From assembly GCF_014879975.1 (NCBI RefSeq), contig NZ_CP062501.1, positions 1,922,001-1,986,000 of the forward strand: a stretch of DNA of 64,000 bases, given 5' to 3'. This document shows, piece after piece, positions 9,381 to 17,841 of this stretch. Made by a program: the position numbers and the translations under genes. The first letter of the stretch is position 1, and every line of letters begins with the position of its first letter. The notes below the pieces were generated by a model. That model had not been told where the DNA came from and searched no databases. It worked only from the letters and a program-made list of their open reading frames with translations. Origin of the DNA: Vibrio bathopelagicus. GTDB taxonomy: Bacteria > Pseudomonadota > Gammaproteobacteria > Enterobacterales > Vibrionaceae.

Positions 9381-9691
9381 GGGTATCCCAGTTAAGTGAT
9401 TCCCGTCCGACTCATTTAGTTTACACATGAAGTTGTATTTTAATCAAATTAAAAACAGTCAAATTCTATCTACAACATATATCCACTGACTATTTCGAGA
9501 GTAATTACGCTATTTTTCTTTTAATACTGATTTTTTCAGAAATAAAAAACAGATAAAAAACAGATAAAAATGATCACTTACACGTTTGAGAATATTTTTG
9601 ACTGTTTGAACGATACCTTCCCATAAACTCAATTCCAACTTCGATAACACCTGTCCGACACACAGAACTACCTATCGATTAGGGATATAAA
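9381..9691. promoter_or_regulatory. Divergent uxaA/uxaB control region
   Basis: 311 bp without genes. The 11-mer AAACAGTCAAA occurs at 9453-9463 and in inverse at 9597-9607, so each divergent gene has TTTGACTGTTT upstream in the same relative orientation, about 70-90 bp before its start codon; TTGACT inside it would serve as a -35 box (for uxaB TTGACT 9598-9603 with CCATAA/CATAAA about 17-18 bp on). A related AAACAGGTCAAA lies at 16658-16669 between the GntR gene and the dehydrogenase gene. AAAAAACAGAT is duplicated in tandem near 9543-9566. The motif may be promoter core, GntR operator, or both. Confidence 0.5.
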
Positions 9692-11125
9692 ATGACACAA
9701 CTTAATAGAGATGTTTTCGCTACGCCTTCCTACCCTGAAAAAATCATTCAGTTCGGAGAAGGTAACTTTCTACGCGCTTTCATTGATTGGCAATTCGACT
9801 TGCTCAATGAGTATACTGATTTCAATTCTGGCATAACCATTGTTAGGCCTATTGATGCGAGTCACCCGAAACTTGATACCCAGCATGGGTTATATACGGC
9901 ACTTATCCGAGGAATTAATGAGCAAGGAGAAAATGTTTCTCAACCAAGAGTTATTAGCTCTGTCAACCGTGAACTACTAGCCTATGGTGAGTATGAAGAA
10001 GTATTACGTGTAGCTGAAAACCCAGAACTCGAATGGGTTGTATCCAACACTACAGAGGCAGGTATTGTCTATAACGCGCAGGATACTCTTGATGCCTTCC
10101 CTCCTGCTAGCTTTCCTGCAAAGCTAACCCAATTTCTTTATCACCGTTACCATCACTTTAATGGGTGTAACAACAAAGGCCTTATTCATCTACCTTGTGA
10201 ATTGATAGATGCGAATGGAGATAAACTAAAAGAGATCGTCCTCAAATATGCAAACATTTGGGATCTCGAACCTGAGTTTTCTAAGTGGATTTCGACTTCA
10301 AACACATTTTGCTCAACCCTAGTTGATAGAATTGTCACCGGCAACCCAAAAGAAGAAATTGAAACGATTGAATCTGAATTGGGTTACAAAGATAACTTTA
10401 TTGTTGCCGCTGAATATTACTACTTATTCGTAATTCAAGGCCCTAGCTGGCTTCAAGAAAAACTAAGACTGAGCGAATGCGGGCTTAATATTAAAATCGT
10501 TGACGACATCAAACCCTACAAAGAACGCAAAGTTGGAATACTAAATGGAGCTCACACAGCGATGGTTCCCGCGGCTTACCTAAGTGGCTTAAATACCGTG
10601 AGTGAGGCAATGGAAGATCAAGATATCTTAAACTATCTCGATTGCTTACTGGACCATGAAATTATCCCATCGTTAGACATGAACGAACAAGATTTAATGT
10701 CATTTAAAGATAGCGTTCTCGACCGATTTAGAAATCCCTATATAAAGCACTATCTTATTTCTATTTCGTTGAATTCAATGACTAAATTCAAAACTCGCCT
10801 ACTTCCACAACTTATCACATATACAAAATCAACGGGCACAGCTCCAAAATACCTAAGCTTTAGCCTTGCTGCCTTGTATTGTTTTTATTTAGGAAAGCGA
10901 GGCGATGAAGATATTCCATTAAGTGATGACCGGCACCTACTTGAACCTTTCGTGGCATGGCGCGATACCAAAAGCGGCCACGCACATAACGTAAAGCAGT
11001 TTTTAGCGATGGAGCATCACTGGGATTGCGATCTGACTCAGTTACCTAATCTTGAATACTTAGTTGTAACTTACGTCGAACAGATCCGAAACCTAGGTTT
11101 AAAAGGCGCAATGAAGCAGCTGTAA
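9692..11125 (+). CDS. uxaB: Tagaturonate reductase (altronate oxidoreductase)
   Basis: 477 residues, collinear with E. coli UxaB (about 483). Visible family blocks are IIQFGEGNFLRAFIDWQ at the N-terminal nucleotide-binding region, SNTTEAGIVY, TFCSTLVDRIVTG, DDIKPYKERKVGILNGAHTA and FRNPYIKHYL. It reduces D-tagaturonate to D-altronate with NADH (polyol/mannitol dehydrogenase superfamily). AGGGAT precedes the ATG. First gene of an operon with the TRAP transporter, kdgK and eda; its product is the substrate of divergent uxaA. Confidence 0.97.
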   Translation: MTQLNRDVFATPSYPEKIIQFGEGNFLRAFIDWQFDLLNEYTDFNSGITIVRPIDASHPKLDTQHGLYTALIRGINEQGENVSQPRVISSVNRELLAYGEYEEVLRVAENPELEWVVSNTTEAGIVYNAQDTLDAFPPASFPAKLTQFLYHRYHHFNGCNNKGLIHLPCELIDANGDKLKEIVLKYANIWDLEPEFSKWISTSNTFCSTLVDRIVTGNPKEEIETIESELGYKDNFIVAAEYYYLFVIQGPSWLQEKLRLSECGLNIKIVDDIKPYKERKVGILNGAHTAMVPAAYLSGLNTVSEAMEDQDILNYLDCLLDHEIIPSLDMNEQDLMSFKDSVLDRFRNPYIKHYLISISLNSMTKFKTRLLPQLITYTKSTGTAPKYLSFSLAALYCFYLGKRGDEDIPLSDDRHLLEPFVAWRDTKSGHAHNVKQFLAMEHHWDCDLTQLPNLEYLVVTYVEQIRNLGLKGAMKQL

Positions 11126-11169
11126 ACCTCTGAGCAATATTAATTATAAATATAAAGGACGACTTACTT

Positions 11170-12162
11170 ATGAACACCCTACAAACTCAACTTAAAAACA
11201 TAACTGCAGCTGTTAGTTTAACTTTAGCTGTTAGCTTCGGTGCTAGCGCAGCAACAGAAGTAATGATTGCCTACGGTAACCAGCCAGGTGAACCTATCGA
11301 CAAAGCGATGCAATACTGGGCAGAGCAAGTAAATGAAAAATCTAATGGTGAAATTCAGTTCCGTCTATTCCCTTCTAGCCAATTAGGAAGTGAAACTGAA
11401 GTTATGGAGCAAGCCAAGTTTGGAGCAAACATTATTACGATTAGCTCTTATGGCTACTTAATGGATACCGTTCCTGATCTGGGTATTATAAACGCCCCGT
11501 ATTTATCTCAGTCGTTTGAGAAAAAATCAAAGCTACTTCATACAGAGTGGTTCCAAGGCTTAAATAACGAACTATCTGATAAAGGCTTAAAAATTGTCGT
11601 ACCCGACGTAGTCTACGGTACTCGCCACTTACTTTCTAAAGGGTCAGTGACATCACCAGATGACCTCAAAGGCGTGAAAGTTCGTGTTCAACACTCACGT
11701 TTGTTCGTTGCAACAGTAAAAGCAATGGGGGGCGTACCAACTCCGATGTCACTAGCTGATGTTTACCCAGGTTTATCACAAGGCGTAATTGAAGGCGTAG
11801 AAAACCCTGCGGTAGTACTGCAGGGCGGTAAGTTCTACGAAGTCGTTAAAAACCTAAATTTAACGGCTCACACCAAACATATGTCTCCTTTTGTCGCGGG
11901 CAGTATGTTCTGGAACCAACTATCTGAAAAAGAACAAAAAATTATTTTGGAAACCAGTCGTGACATGGTGAGCTATGGCGCTACTCTTATTGCTGAAAGC
12001 GAACAGGAAGCCATTGACCAACTAAAATCTGAAGGTGTTGCGGTAAATGAAGTAGATATTCAAGCGTTCGAAGAATCTGCACGAAAAGTGGTTCAGGCTG
12101 AATTCCCTGAGTGGTCCCCAAATTTATACAAAAACGTTCAAGATAAGCTAGCGCAGCTATAA
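11170..12162 (+). CDS. TRAP transporter substrate-binding protein, DctP family
   Basis: 330 residues with a signal peptide (about 1-28, SFGASA) and the DctP fold: GNQPGEPIDKAMQYWAEQV, LFPSSQLGSETEVMEQ, GVKVRVQHS with the substrate carboxylate-binding Arg, PMSLADVYPGLSQGVIEGVENP. It is the periplasmic receptor of the sodium-driven uptake system completed by dctQ and dctM just downstream. Given the surrounding enzymes and no uronate isomerase, the ligand is most likely an aldonate such as L-galactonate, or tagaturonate/altronate. An attenuating terminator after the stop would make more receptor than membrane subunits. Confidence 0.92.
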   Translation: MNTLQTQLKNITAAVSLTLAVSFGASAATEVMIAYGNQPGEPIDKAMQYWAEQVNEKSNGEIQFRLFPSSQLGSETEVMEQAKFGANIITISSYGYLMDTVPDLGIINAPYLSQSFEKKSKLLHTEWFQGLNNELSDKGLKIVVPDVVYGTRHLLSKGSVTSPDDLKGVKVRVQHSRLFVATVKAMGGVPTPMSLADVYPGLSQGVIEGVENPAVVLQGGKFYEVVKNLNLTAHTKHMSPFVAGSMFWNQLSEKEQKIILETSRDMVSYGATLIAESEQEAIDQLKSEGVAVNEVDIQAFEESARKVVQAEFPEWSPNLYKNVQDKLAQL

Positions 12163-12170
12163 GTTTCTTA

Positions 12171-12196
12171 GGGCTCTGTCGGGAGCCCATTTTTTA
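12171..12196 (+). terminator. Partial terminator between dctP and dctQ
   Basis: GGGCTC (12171-12176) pairs with GAGCCC (12183-12188), followed by ATTTTTTATA. Lying inside the operon, it probably sets the receptor-to-permease ratio. Confidence 0.75.
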
Positions 12197-12214
12197 TAGC
12201 TTCTGGAGTACATA

Positions 12215-12745
12215 ATGGAAACTCAAGTTTCGTTGAATCAGCACAATACACCTGAAAAAAATAAGTTGATGATGGTTTTGGATAGGATCAGTCAGCTTGA
12301 TACGATCATCGCTGCCAGCTTTTTGTCCATAATTGTTTTATTGATGAGCTATGGTGTCGTTACTCGTTATGTCTTAAATTCACCCAGCTCTTGGGTAGAG
12401 GAAGTATGTTTAGCACTATTTGTTTGGATGACATTTATGGGTGCAAGTGCCCTGATGAGAACAGATGAAGTTGTACGTATCGACTTCCTTGTCCGAAAAA
12501 TCCCAGCGACTGCAGCTAATATTCTTGACAACTTGATCCGCCCTTTACTCGTCATATTTGCATTAGGATTTATGGTTTATTGGGGTTGGAAGTTATTGCC
12601 TTTTTCTCAAGTCCGATTTACCCCTGCACTTAAAATTCCTTATATCTATATCTACGCAGCGGTACCTGTGAGTGGCATGTTTATGCTTTATCACCAATTT
12701 AAGCACCTATATTCATTCTTTGCTTCTCGCAACAAGGAAGACTAA
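12215..12745 (+). CDS. TRAP transporter small permease, DctQ family
   Basis: 176 residues with four hydrophobic helices; the family block ILNSPSSWVEEVCLALFVWMTFMGASALMR lies near residues 52-85 (WVEE and FLGA-like motifs). It is the inner-membrane small subunit that couples the DctP receptor to DctM. GGAG precedes the ATG, and the gene ends 2 bp before dctM, so the two are co-translated or tightly coupled. Confidence 0.92.
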   Translation: METQVSLNQHNTPEKNKLMMVLDRISQLDTIIAASFLSIIVLLMSYGVVTRYVLNSPSSWVEEVCLALFVWMTFMGASALMRTDEVVRIDFLVRKIPATAANILDNLIRPLLVIFALGFMVYWGWKLLPFSQVRFTPALKIPYIYIYAAVPVSGMFMLYHQFKHLYSFFASRNKED

Positions 12746-12747
12746 TC

Positions 12748-14033
12748 ATGTCCGTCATTTTGCCGATATCCGCATTGTTATTTTTATTTACACTTGGAAT
12801 CCCAGTCGCATTCTGCATTTTTATAGCCACGCTAGCTTACTTTTTGATTAATGATCATTTACCCATGATGATGTTAGTTCAGCGTCTAGCCGGAGGCTTA
12901 GAGTCAGTAACCTTACTTGCGATTCCGTTTTTTGTTATGGCTGGTGTTTTCATGAACCACTCAGGCATAAGTCAACGACTTCTAAAATTTTCTGAAGTTC
13001 TAACTGGACACATGAACGGAGGACTAGCACAGGTTAATGTTGTTCTCAGTACTTTAATGGGAGGTTTATCTGGTTCCAACATTGCAGATGCCGCTATGAG
13101 CTCAAAGCTCCTCGTCCCGCAGATGGTTGCACGTGGCTACAGCGCTTCTTTTTCTTCAGCAGTAACGGCCGCTTCTTCGCTTATTACGCCGATTATTCCA
13201 CCAGGTATCGCACTTATTATTTATGGTTACGTAAATAATGTATCCATAGGAAAGCTCTTTCTTGCAGGCGTTGTTCCCGGAATCATGCTGTGTGTAATGA
13301 TGATGACGTTAGTCGCCTTTATTGCTAAAAAGCGGAATTATGCCCCTCTTAGAGAAAAACGAGCGTCTACAAAAGAGATAGTATTGTCAGCCAAAGATGC
13401 TTTTTTAGCCCTGCTGTTGCCTGTCATCATTATTGGTGGAATTCGCTTTGGAGTATTCACGCCAACAGAAGCTGGTGCAGCAGCTGTAATCTACGCATTA
13501 GTTTTAGGAATGTTTGTCTATAAACAAATGAATAGTAAGTTGTTGTGGGATGCGACAAAAGAGTCTGTTCTCGCATCGGCTAACGTGCTCTTAATTATTT
13601 GTGTAGCCGTTGGTTTCTCGAAGTTCCTAACGTGGGAACGTGTCCCCCAAGATCTAGCAACCTGGTTAACCGGTGCAGTAGAAAGCCCACTAGCCTTCTT
13701 ATTATTGGTCAATATCTTCTTGCTCATCATTGGGATGTTCCTAGAAGGGAACGCCGTCATGATTGTCTTAGCTCCGCTACTCGCCCCGTTGCTCAATCAT
13801 ACGGTATTGACCCTGTACATTTTGGTATCATTTTTATTTTCAATAGTGCGATCGGTACCATTACACCGCCTTTAGGAACAGTGATGTTTACTACCTGTTC
13901 GATAACAAAGGTACCTATTGAAGATTTCGTCAAAGAAGTGATGCCTTTTTGGACGTTGTTAGTTATCGCACTGATTATGATCACCTATATTCCAGTAATT
14001 TCTATTGGCCTTCCTAATTTAGTCTTTGGGTAA
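12748..14033 (+). pseudogene. TRAP transporter large permease, DctM family, with one-base frameshift
   Basis: The frame from 12748 reads as a normal DctM (PISALLFLFTLGIPVAF, GLSGSNIADAAM, SSLITPIIPPGIALIIYGYVNNVSIGKLF) until APLLAP, then runs into an unrelated tail stopping at 13875. From about 13788 the next frame continues the family without a gap (PVAQSYGIDPVHFGIIFIFN, SAIGTITPPLGTVMF) to 14033. One missing G in CCCCGTT at 13785-13790 accounts for it; repaired, the protein is 428 residues, the usual length. Either a fresh mutation that disables uptake or a homopolymer sequencing error. The rest of the operon is intact, favouring error or very recent loss. Confidence 0.85.
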
Positions 14034-14043
14034 GGAGTAAGTA

Positions 14044-15003
14044 ATGCAAGCAAAGAATATAGCTATTATCGGCGAGTGTATGATTGAGCTTAGTGGCACT
14101 CCTTTTGGCGAAATGAGACAAAGTTTTGGAGGCGATACTTTAAACGCTGCGATCTACTTAAAACGTATGAGCCATGAACAAGTTAATACCTATTACGTAA
14201 CAGCTATAGGCGATGACAAACTCAGTAGCATGATGAGAGCCTGTTGGTCAGATGAAGGTATTAATACCTCTTTAGTGGCTGTTGATAACAAGCATTCGAC
14301 AGGTCTATATATGATTCATGTTGATAATGAAGGTGAGCGCAGCTTTCAATATTGGCGCTCTCAATCTGCTGCTAAATATCTGCTGAAACACCCTATGTTT
14401 TCATCGATAAATAGGCAATTAGTAGACAGCGACCTCATTTTTCTTAGTGGTATCTCCTTAGCTATTTTATCTACAACAGATCGTAATGCTTTAATGCAAC
14501 TGCTGGCTGAATATAGAGATCGCGGCATAGAAATAGCATTTGATAGCAACTTCCGGCCTGCGTTATGGGATAGCTTGGCAGCCGCTCAGAGTGCTTACCA
14601 AGCTATGCTTTTCGCTTGCGATATAGCTTTGGTGACGTTCGATGATGAGCAGCAGATATGGGCAGATAAAACACCACAAGACACTTTAGCTAGATTGAGG
14701 AAGCTTGGTGTAAAAAAAGCGATTGTGAAGCTCGGTGAAAGTGGCTGTCTCTGTCAAGAGTTCAGCCAACAAGAAGAACCTGAACACATCGAAGCATTCA
14801 CTGTTAACCATATCGTAGACACAACATCTGCGGGTGACTCTTTCAATGGCGCTTTTCTTGCTCTTTATACAAACGGAAAAACACTTGCTAGCTGCTGTAT
14901 GGCAGGAAATTTACTTGCTAGCCATGTAATCCAACATAAAGGGGCTGTGGTCTCAAAGAACATCACTCAGCCTATTTACGAATCAATCAAGGAACTATTA
15001 TGA
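14044..15003 (+). CDS. kdgK: 2-dehydro-3-deoxygluconokinase (KDG kinase)
   Basis: 319-residue PfkB-family sugar kinase. The N-terminal IAIIGECMIEL and FGGDTLNAAIYL match KdgK substrate-binding blocks; the C-terminal DTTSAGDSFNGAF holds the catalytic Asp and anion hole. It phosphorylates 2-keto-3-deoxygluconate, the UxaA product, to KDPG with ATP. AAGGAG precedes the ATG. It overlaps eda by 4 bp (ATGA at 15000-15003), giving translational coupling with the next enzyme. Confidence 0.93.
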   Translation: MQAKNIAIIGECMIELSGTPFGEMRQSFGGDTLNAAIYLKRMSHEQVNTYYVTAIGDDKLSSMMRACWSDEGINTSLVAVDNKHSTGLYMIHVDNEGERSFQYWRSQSAAKYLLKHPMFSSINRQLVDSDLIFLSGISLAILSTTDRNALMQLLAEYRDRGIEIAFDSNFRPALWDSLAAAQSAYQAMLFACDIALVTFDDEQQIWADKTPQDTLARLRKLGVKKAIVKLGESGCLCQEFSQQEEPEHIEAFTVNHIVDTTSAGDSFNGAFLALYTNGKTLASCCMAGNLLASHVIQHKGAVVSKNITQPIYESIKELL

Positions 15004-15629
15004 CCTCTCTAAACTCTGTATTAGCCGACTTAAAAGTCATCCCTGTTATCGCAATTGATAAAGCAGAGGACATTCTTCCTTTAGGCAAAGTACTAGCAGA
15101 AAATGGTTTACCTGTCGCTGAAATCACTTTTCGCTCCGACGCTGCGGTAGAAGCGATTCGTCTACTCAAAGAAGCACAACCTGATATGTTGATTGGAGCG
15201 GGCACCATACTAACTCGAGAACAAGTAATCGCGGCCAAAGAAGCTGGCGCAACATTTATTGTCAGCCCTGGCTTTAACCCGAATACAGTAAAAGCTTGCC
15301 AAGACCTCAATATTCCAATTATCCCAGGGGTGAATAGCCCAAGCACGGTAGAAGCGGCTTTAGAAATGGGAATTACCACGTTGAAGTTTTTCCCAGCGGA
15401 AGCTTCTGGTGGCATCAATATGGTTAAATCTTTACTGGCACCGTACGGTGATATTCAGCTGATGCCGACCGGAGGAATCAATACCAGCAACATCAGTCAA
15501 TACCTCGATATTCCACGAGTGCTATGTTGCGGGGGATCGTGGATGGTCGATAAGACATTAATCAATCAGGGCGAGTGGGATAAAATCGGTCAGCTAACTA
15601 GAGAAGCTATCCAACTCGTAAATCAATAA
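15000..15629 (+). CDS. eda: KDPG / 4-hydroxy-2-oxoglutarate aldolase
   Basis: 209-residue class I aldolase. The Schiff-base Lys lies in TTLKFFPAEASGG (about residue 129) and the catalytic Glu in VAEITFRS (about residue 41), with GAGTILT and PTGGI as phosphate-binding loops. It splits KDPG to pyruvate and glyceraldehyde-3-phosphate, completing the pathway begun by uxaB and uxaA. Last gene of the operon, before a bidirectional terminator shared with the convergent GntR gene. Confidence 0.96.
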   Translation: MTSLNSVLADLKVIPVIAIDKAEDILPLGKVLAENGLPVAEITFRSDAAVEAIRLLKEAQPDMLIGAGTILTREQVIAAKEAGATFIVSPGFNPNTVKACQDLNIPIIPGVNSPSTVEAALEMGITTLKFFPAEASGGINMVKSLLAPYGDIQLMPTGGINTSNISQYLDIPRVLCCGGSWMVDKTLINQGEWDKIGQLTREAIQLVNQ

Positions 15630-15648
15630 GCTCAATAAAATCAAAAAA

Positions 15649-15676
15649 GATAAGCCAGCCTTTATGCTGGCTTATC
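15649..15676. terminator. Bidirectional terminator of eda and the GntR gene
   Basis: Perfect 11-bp stem GATAAGCCAGC (15649-15659) / GCTGGCTTATC (15666-15676). It includes the last codons and stop of the GntR gene. Confidence 0.85.
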
Positions 15677-16570
15677 CATTATCAGACTATTTTCCATGGT
15701 TCGCTTGGCCGTTTGAAGATGATGTCTCAACTCTCCCATAGCTCCAATATCATCACCACTTAAAATTTTACTCAACACCGCCATATGCTCTTCAATAGCA
15801 ACCATATTTCGAGTGCGAAGATCACTATTATCCCACTGGTAATGGAAATGAAATATCACTGAAATGATATCGTAAAATTGATCCATAAATGGATTGTTGG
15901 TCGCCGATAATAATAGAGAATGAAATTTTTGATCCAGTTCAGAAAAAGCTTGGTATTCACTTACCATTGCTTCACGAAGCTGCCTATGCTCATGTAATAG
16001 ATATTGTGCTTGTTGCCACCGATCATCATTTTTAGGCAGGTTCATAAATCGACTCAAAGCATGACACTCAAGCATTTCACGAAACTCAAACAAGCTAGAA
16101 GCATAATTTTGTTCAAAACGTACCATGCGCCAACGACCGCGGTTAATATTTTCAATTAAATGAAAACGAGAAAAACGAATAAGGTGCTCTCTAACAACAG
16201 TGGTTGAACACTTAGCTTGCTTTGAAAGCTCAAGCTCCGTGAACTCTTGCCCTGGCATAATATGCTTGTTTTTTATAGCTTCATTGAAGAAGGTTTCAAA
16301 CTCCGCGCTTTGGATGTCATTCTCTGACATAGCGGTCGTATAGCCGTCTTCTTCTTCAGGCTCTCGTCCAATCAACCACACTTCCCCCTCAAGCTCTAAT
16401 ACGCCTTTATCTAGTAAATCAGACAAAACATGCCTAATCGTTGTTCGGCTTACACTAAATAAATCAGCAAGAGCGGATTGAGACGGTAAAGGGGACTCAA
16501 TATGACCAAGCCTTACAGCATCGAGTAATTGATTAGTAGTGGTTTCTCTTAAGTTTTTATTTCTTGCCAT
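15662..16570 (-). CDS. GntR-family regulator with two winged-helix segments and an FCD domain
   Basis: 302 residues from the ATG at 16570, chosen because a strong AGGAGA site precedes it; the longer frame (to 16630) has none. Residues about 8-68 form a GntR winged helix (PLPSQSALADLFSVSRTTIRHVLSDLLDKGVLELEG). Residues about 88-150 look like a second one (MPGQEFTELELSKQAKCSTTVVREHLIRFSRFHLI). The rest is an FCD ligand domain (FREMLECHALSRF, FHSLLLSATNNPF, EEHMAVLSKILSGD). It is divergent from the dehydrogenase gene and convergent with the kdgK-eda operon, so it most likely represses this hexonate regulon in response to a sugar acid. Confidence 0.88.
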   Translation of the reverse strand: MARNKNLRETTTNQLLDAVRLGHIESPLPSQSALADLFSVSRTTIRHVLSDLLDKGVLELEGEVWLIGREPEEEDGYTTAMSENDIQSAEFETFFNEAIKNKHIMPGQEFTELELSKQAKCSTTVVREHLIRFSRFHLIENINRGRWRMVRFEQNYASSLFEFREMLECHALSRFMNLPKNDDRWQQAQYLLHEHRQLREAMVSEYQAFSELDQKFHSLLLSATNNPFMDQFYDIISVIFHFHYQWDNSDLRTRNMVAIEEHMAVLSKILSGDDIGAMGELRHHLQTAKRTMENSLIMDKPA

Positions 16571-16708
16571 TCTATCTCCTCCCAAAAGATAAAATACCAT
16601 TAAAAAACAATCAACATTGATAGCAAGCACGTATTTATGAGAATTTGTCGCTATAAAAAACAGGTCAAATACACTGATTTCAAGTTCAAATAACCAAGAG
16701 ATTCACAT
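16571..16708. promoter_or_regulatory. Divergent gntR / dehydrogenase promoter region
   Basis: 138 bp containing AAACAGGTCAAA at 16658-16669, close to the repeated 11-mer of the uxaA/uxaB control region. Likely holds autoregulated promoters for both genes. Confidence 0.45.
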
Positions 16709-17728
16709 ATGAAGTCATTGATTTGCGAAAAGCCATACCAGCTAAATTACATTGAACAAGACATGCCAAAAGTACAACCTCACGAGTTACTTGTGAAAGT
16801 GGCTTCAGTTGGTATTTGTGGAACAGATATTCACGCATATACAGGAAAACAGCCTTTCTTTAGCTATCCGCGAGTATTGGGACACGAATTGTGCGGTACT
16901 GTTTGTGAAACTGGTGCACAAGTAGATGAAACATTTGTAATAGGAGATAAAGTTGCTCTAATCCCTTACGTAGCTTGCTATGAATGCCCATCGTGCAAAA
17001 GTGGGAAAACAAATTGCTGTGAAAATATTTCTGTTATTGGTGTCCATCAAGATGGTGGTTTTTGTGAATATATTACAGTACCTCAAACGAATGTATTGAA
17101 AGTAAATGGTGTCGACAATGCTACAGCAGCACTTATAGAACCTTTTGCGATTAGTGCACACTCGATTCGCCGTGCAGATATCAAACCTGGGGAAGCTGTG
17201 CTTGTTGTTGGTGCTGGACCAATCGGGTTAGGTGCTGCAGCTATTGCCGCAGCAGATGGCGCCAATGTTGTAGTTGCCGATACACAAAAAGAACGTCGAG
17301 ACCATGTAACTAGTGAATTACAACTTCCTACACTGAACCCTATGGATGAGGACTTTCACGTACAGCTACAAGCTTTGTTTGGAGGCACTCTAGCTCAAAC
17401 AGTTATTGATGCTACAGGTAATCCCCATGCGATGAATAATGCTGTAAATCATATTCGTCATGGCGGGAAAATTGTATTCGTTGGTTTATTTAAAGGAAAC
17501 CTAGAAATCAGTGACCCAGACTTCCATAAAAAAGAGACAACTCTAATGGGAAGTCGAAATGCCACCCAAGAAGATTTCAGTAAGGTACAGCAACTGATGA
17601 CCAAAGGCCTACTAACTGCCAACATGATGCTTACCCACTCATTTGAATTTGAGACAATTGGTACGATTTACGAAGAGCAAGTGGTTAACAACAAAGAGCT
17701 ATTAAAGGGTGTGATTAACTTCGCCTAA
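16709..17728 (+). CDS. lgoD: L-galactonate 5-dehydrogenase homologue (zinc alcohol dehydrogenase)
   Basis: 339-residue medium-chain dehydrogenase. Catalytic zinc ligands are Cys37 (GICGTDIHAYTG), His59/Glu60 (GHE); structural zinc Cys90, 93, 96 and 104; the NAD site is VVGAGPIGLGAAAI. It aligns with E. coli LgoD/YjjN nearly throughout, including QPFFSYPRVLGHE, ISVIGVHQDGGF and KKETTLMGSRNA. LgoD oxidises L-galactonate to D-tagaturonate, the substrate of UxaB, which explains its place in this locus. It is divergent from the GntR regulator and ends at its own terminator. A related hexonate (L-gulonate, L-idonate) cannot be excluded. Confidence 0.88.
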   Translation: MKSLICEKPYQLNYIEQDMPKVQPHELLVKVASVGICGTDIHAYTGKQPFFSYPRVLGHELCGTVCETGAQVDETFVIGDKVALIPYVACYECPSCKSGKTNCCENISVIGVHQDGGFCEYITVPQTNVLKVNGVDNATAALIEPFAISAHSIRRADIKPGEAVLVVGAGPIGLGAAAIAAADGANVVVADTQKERRDHVTSELQLPTLNPMDEDFHVQLQALFGGTLAQTVIDATGNPHAMNNAVNHIRHGGKIVFVGLFKGNLEISDPDFHKKETTLMGSRNATQEDFSKVQQLMTKGLLTANMMLTHSFEFETIGTIYEEQVVNNKELLKGVINFA

Positions 17729-17758
17729 AACCAGCTTTATGGTTCGGCTTTATGATTT

Positions 17759-17790
17759 AATAAGGCACCTATCGGTGCCTTATTATTGTT
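17759..17790 (+). terminator. Intrinsic terminator of lgoD
   Basis: 11-bp stem AATAAGGCACC (17759-17769) / GGTGCCTTATT (17774-17784) followed by ATTGTT; symmetrical A/T flanks could also serve the convergent RND gene. Confidence 0.85.
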
Positions 17791-17841
17791 AATACTCTAT
17801 ACAACCTTTCACTATAAATTATATGAACAACTCACCCGCAT

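Noticed and set aside
9598..9626. A confident sigma-70 promoter for uxaB
   Set aside because: TTGACT is good but the -10 candidate (CCATAA/CATAAA) is weak; reported only as part of the control region.
13599..14033. A separate small membrane protein starting within dctM
   Set aside because: Only the part after about 13788 is meaningful, and it continues DctM exactly; the earlier part is an out-of-frame reading.
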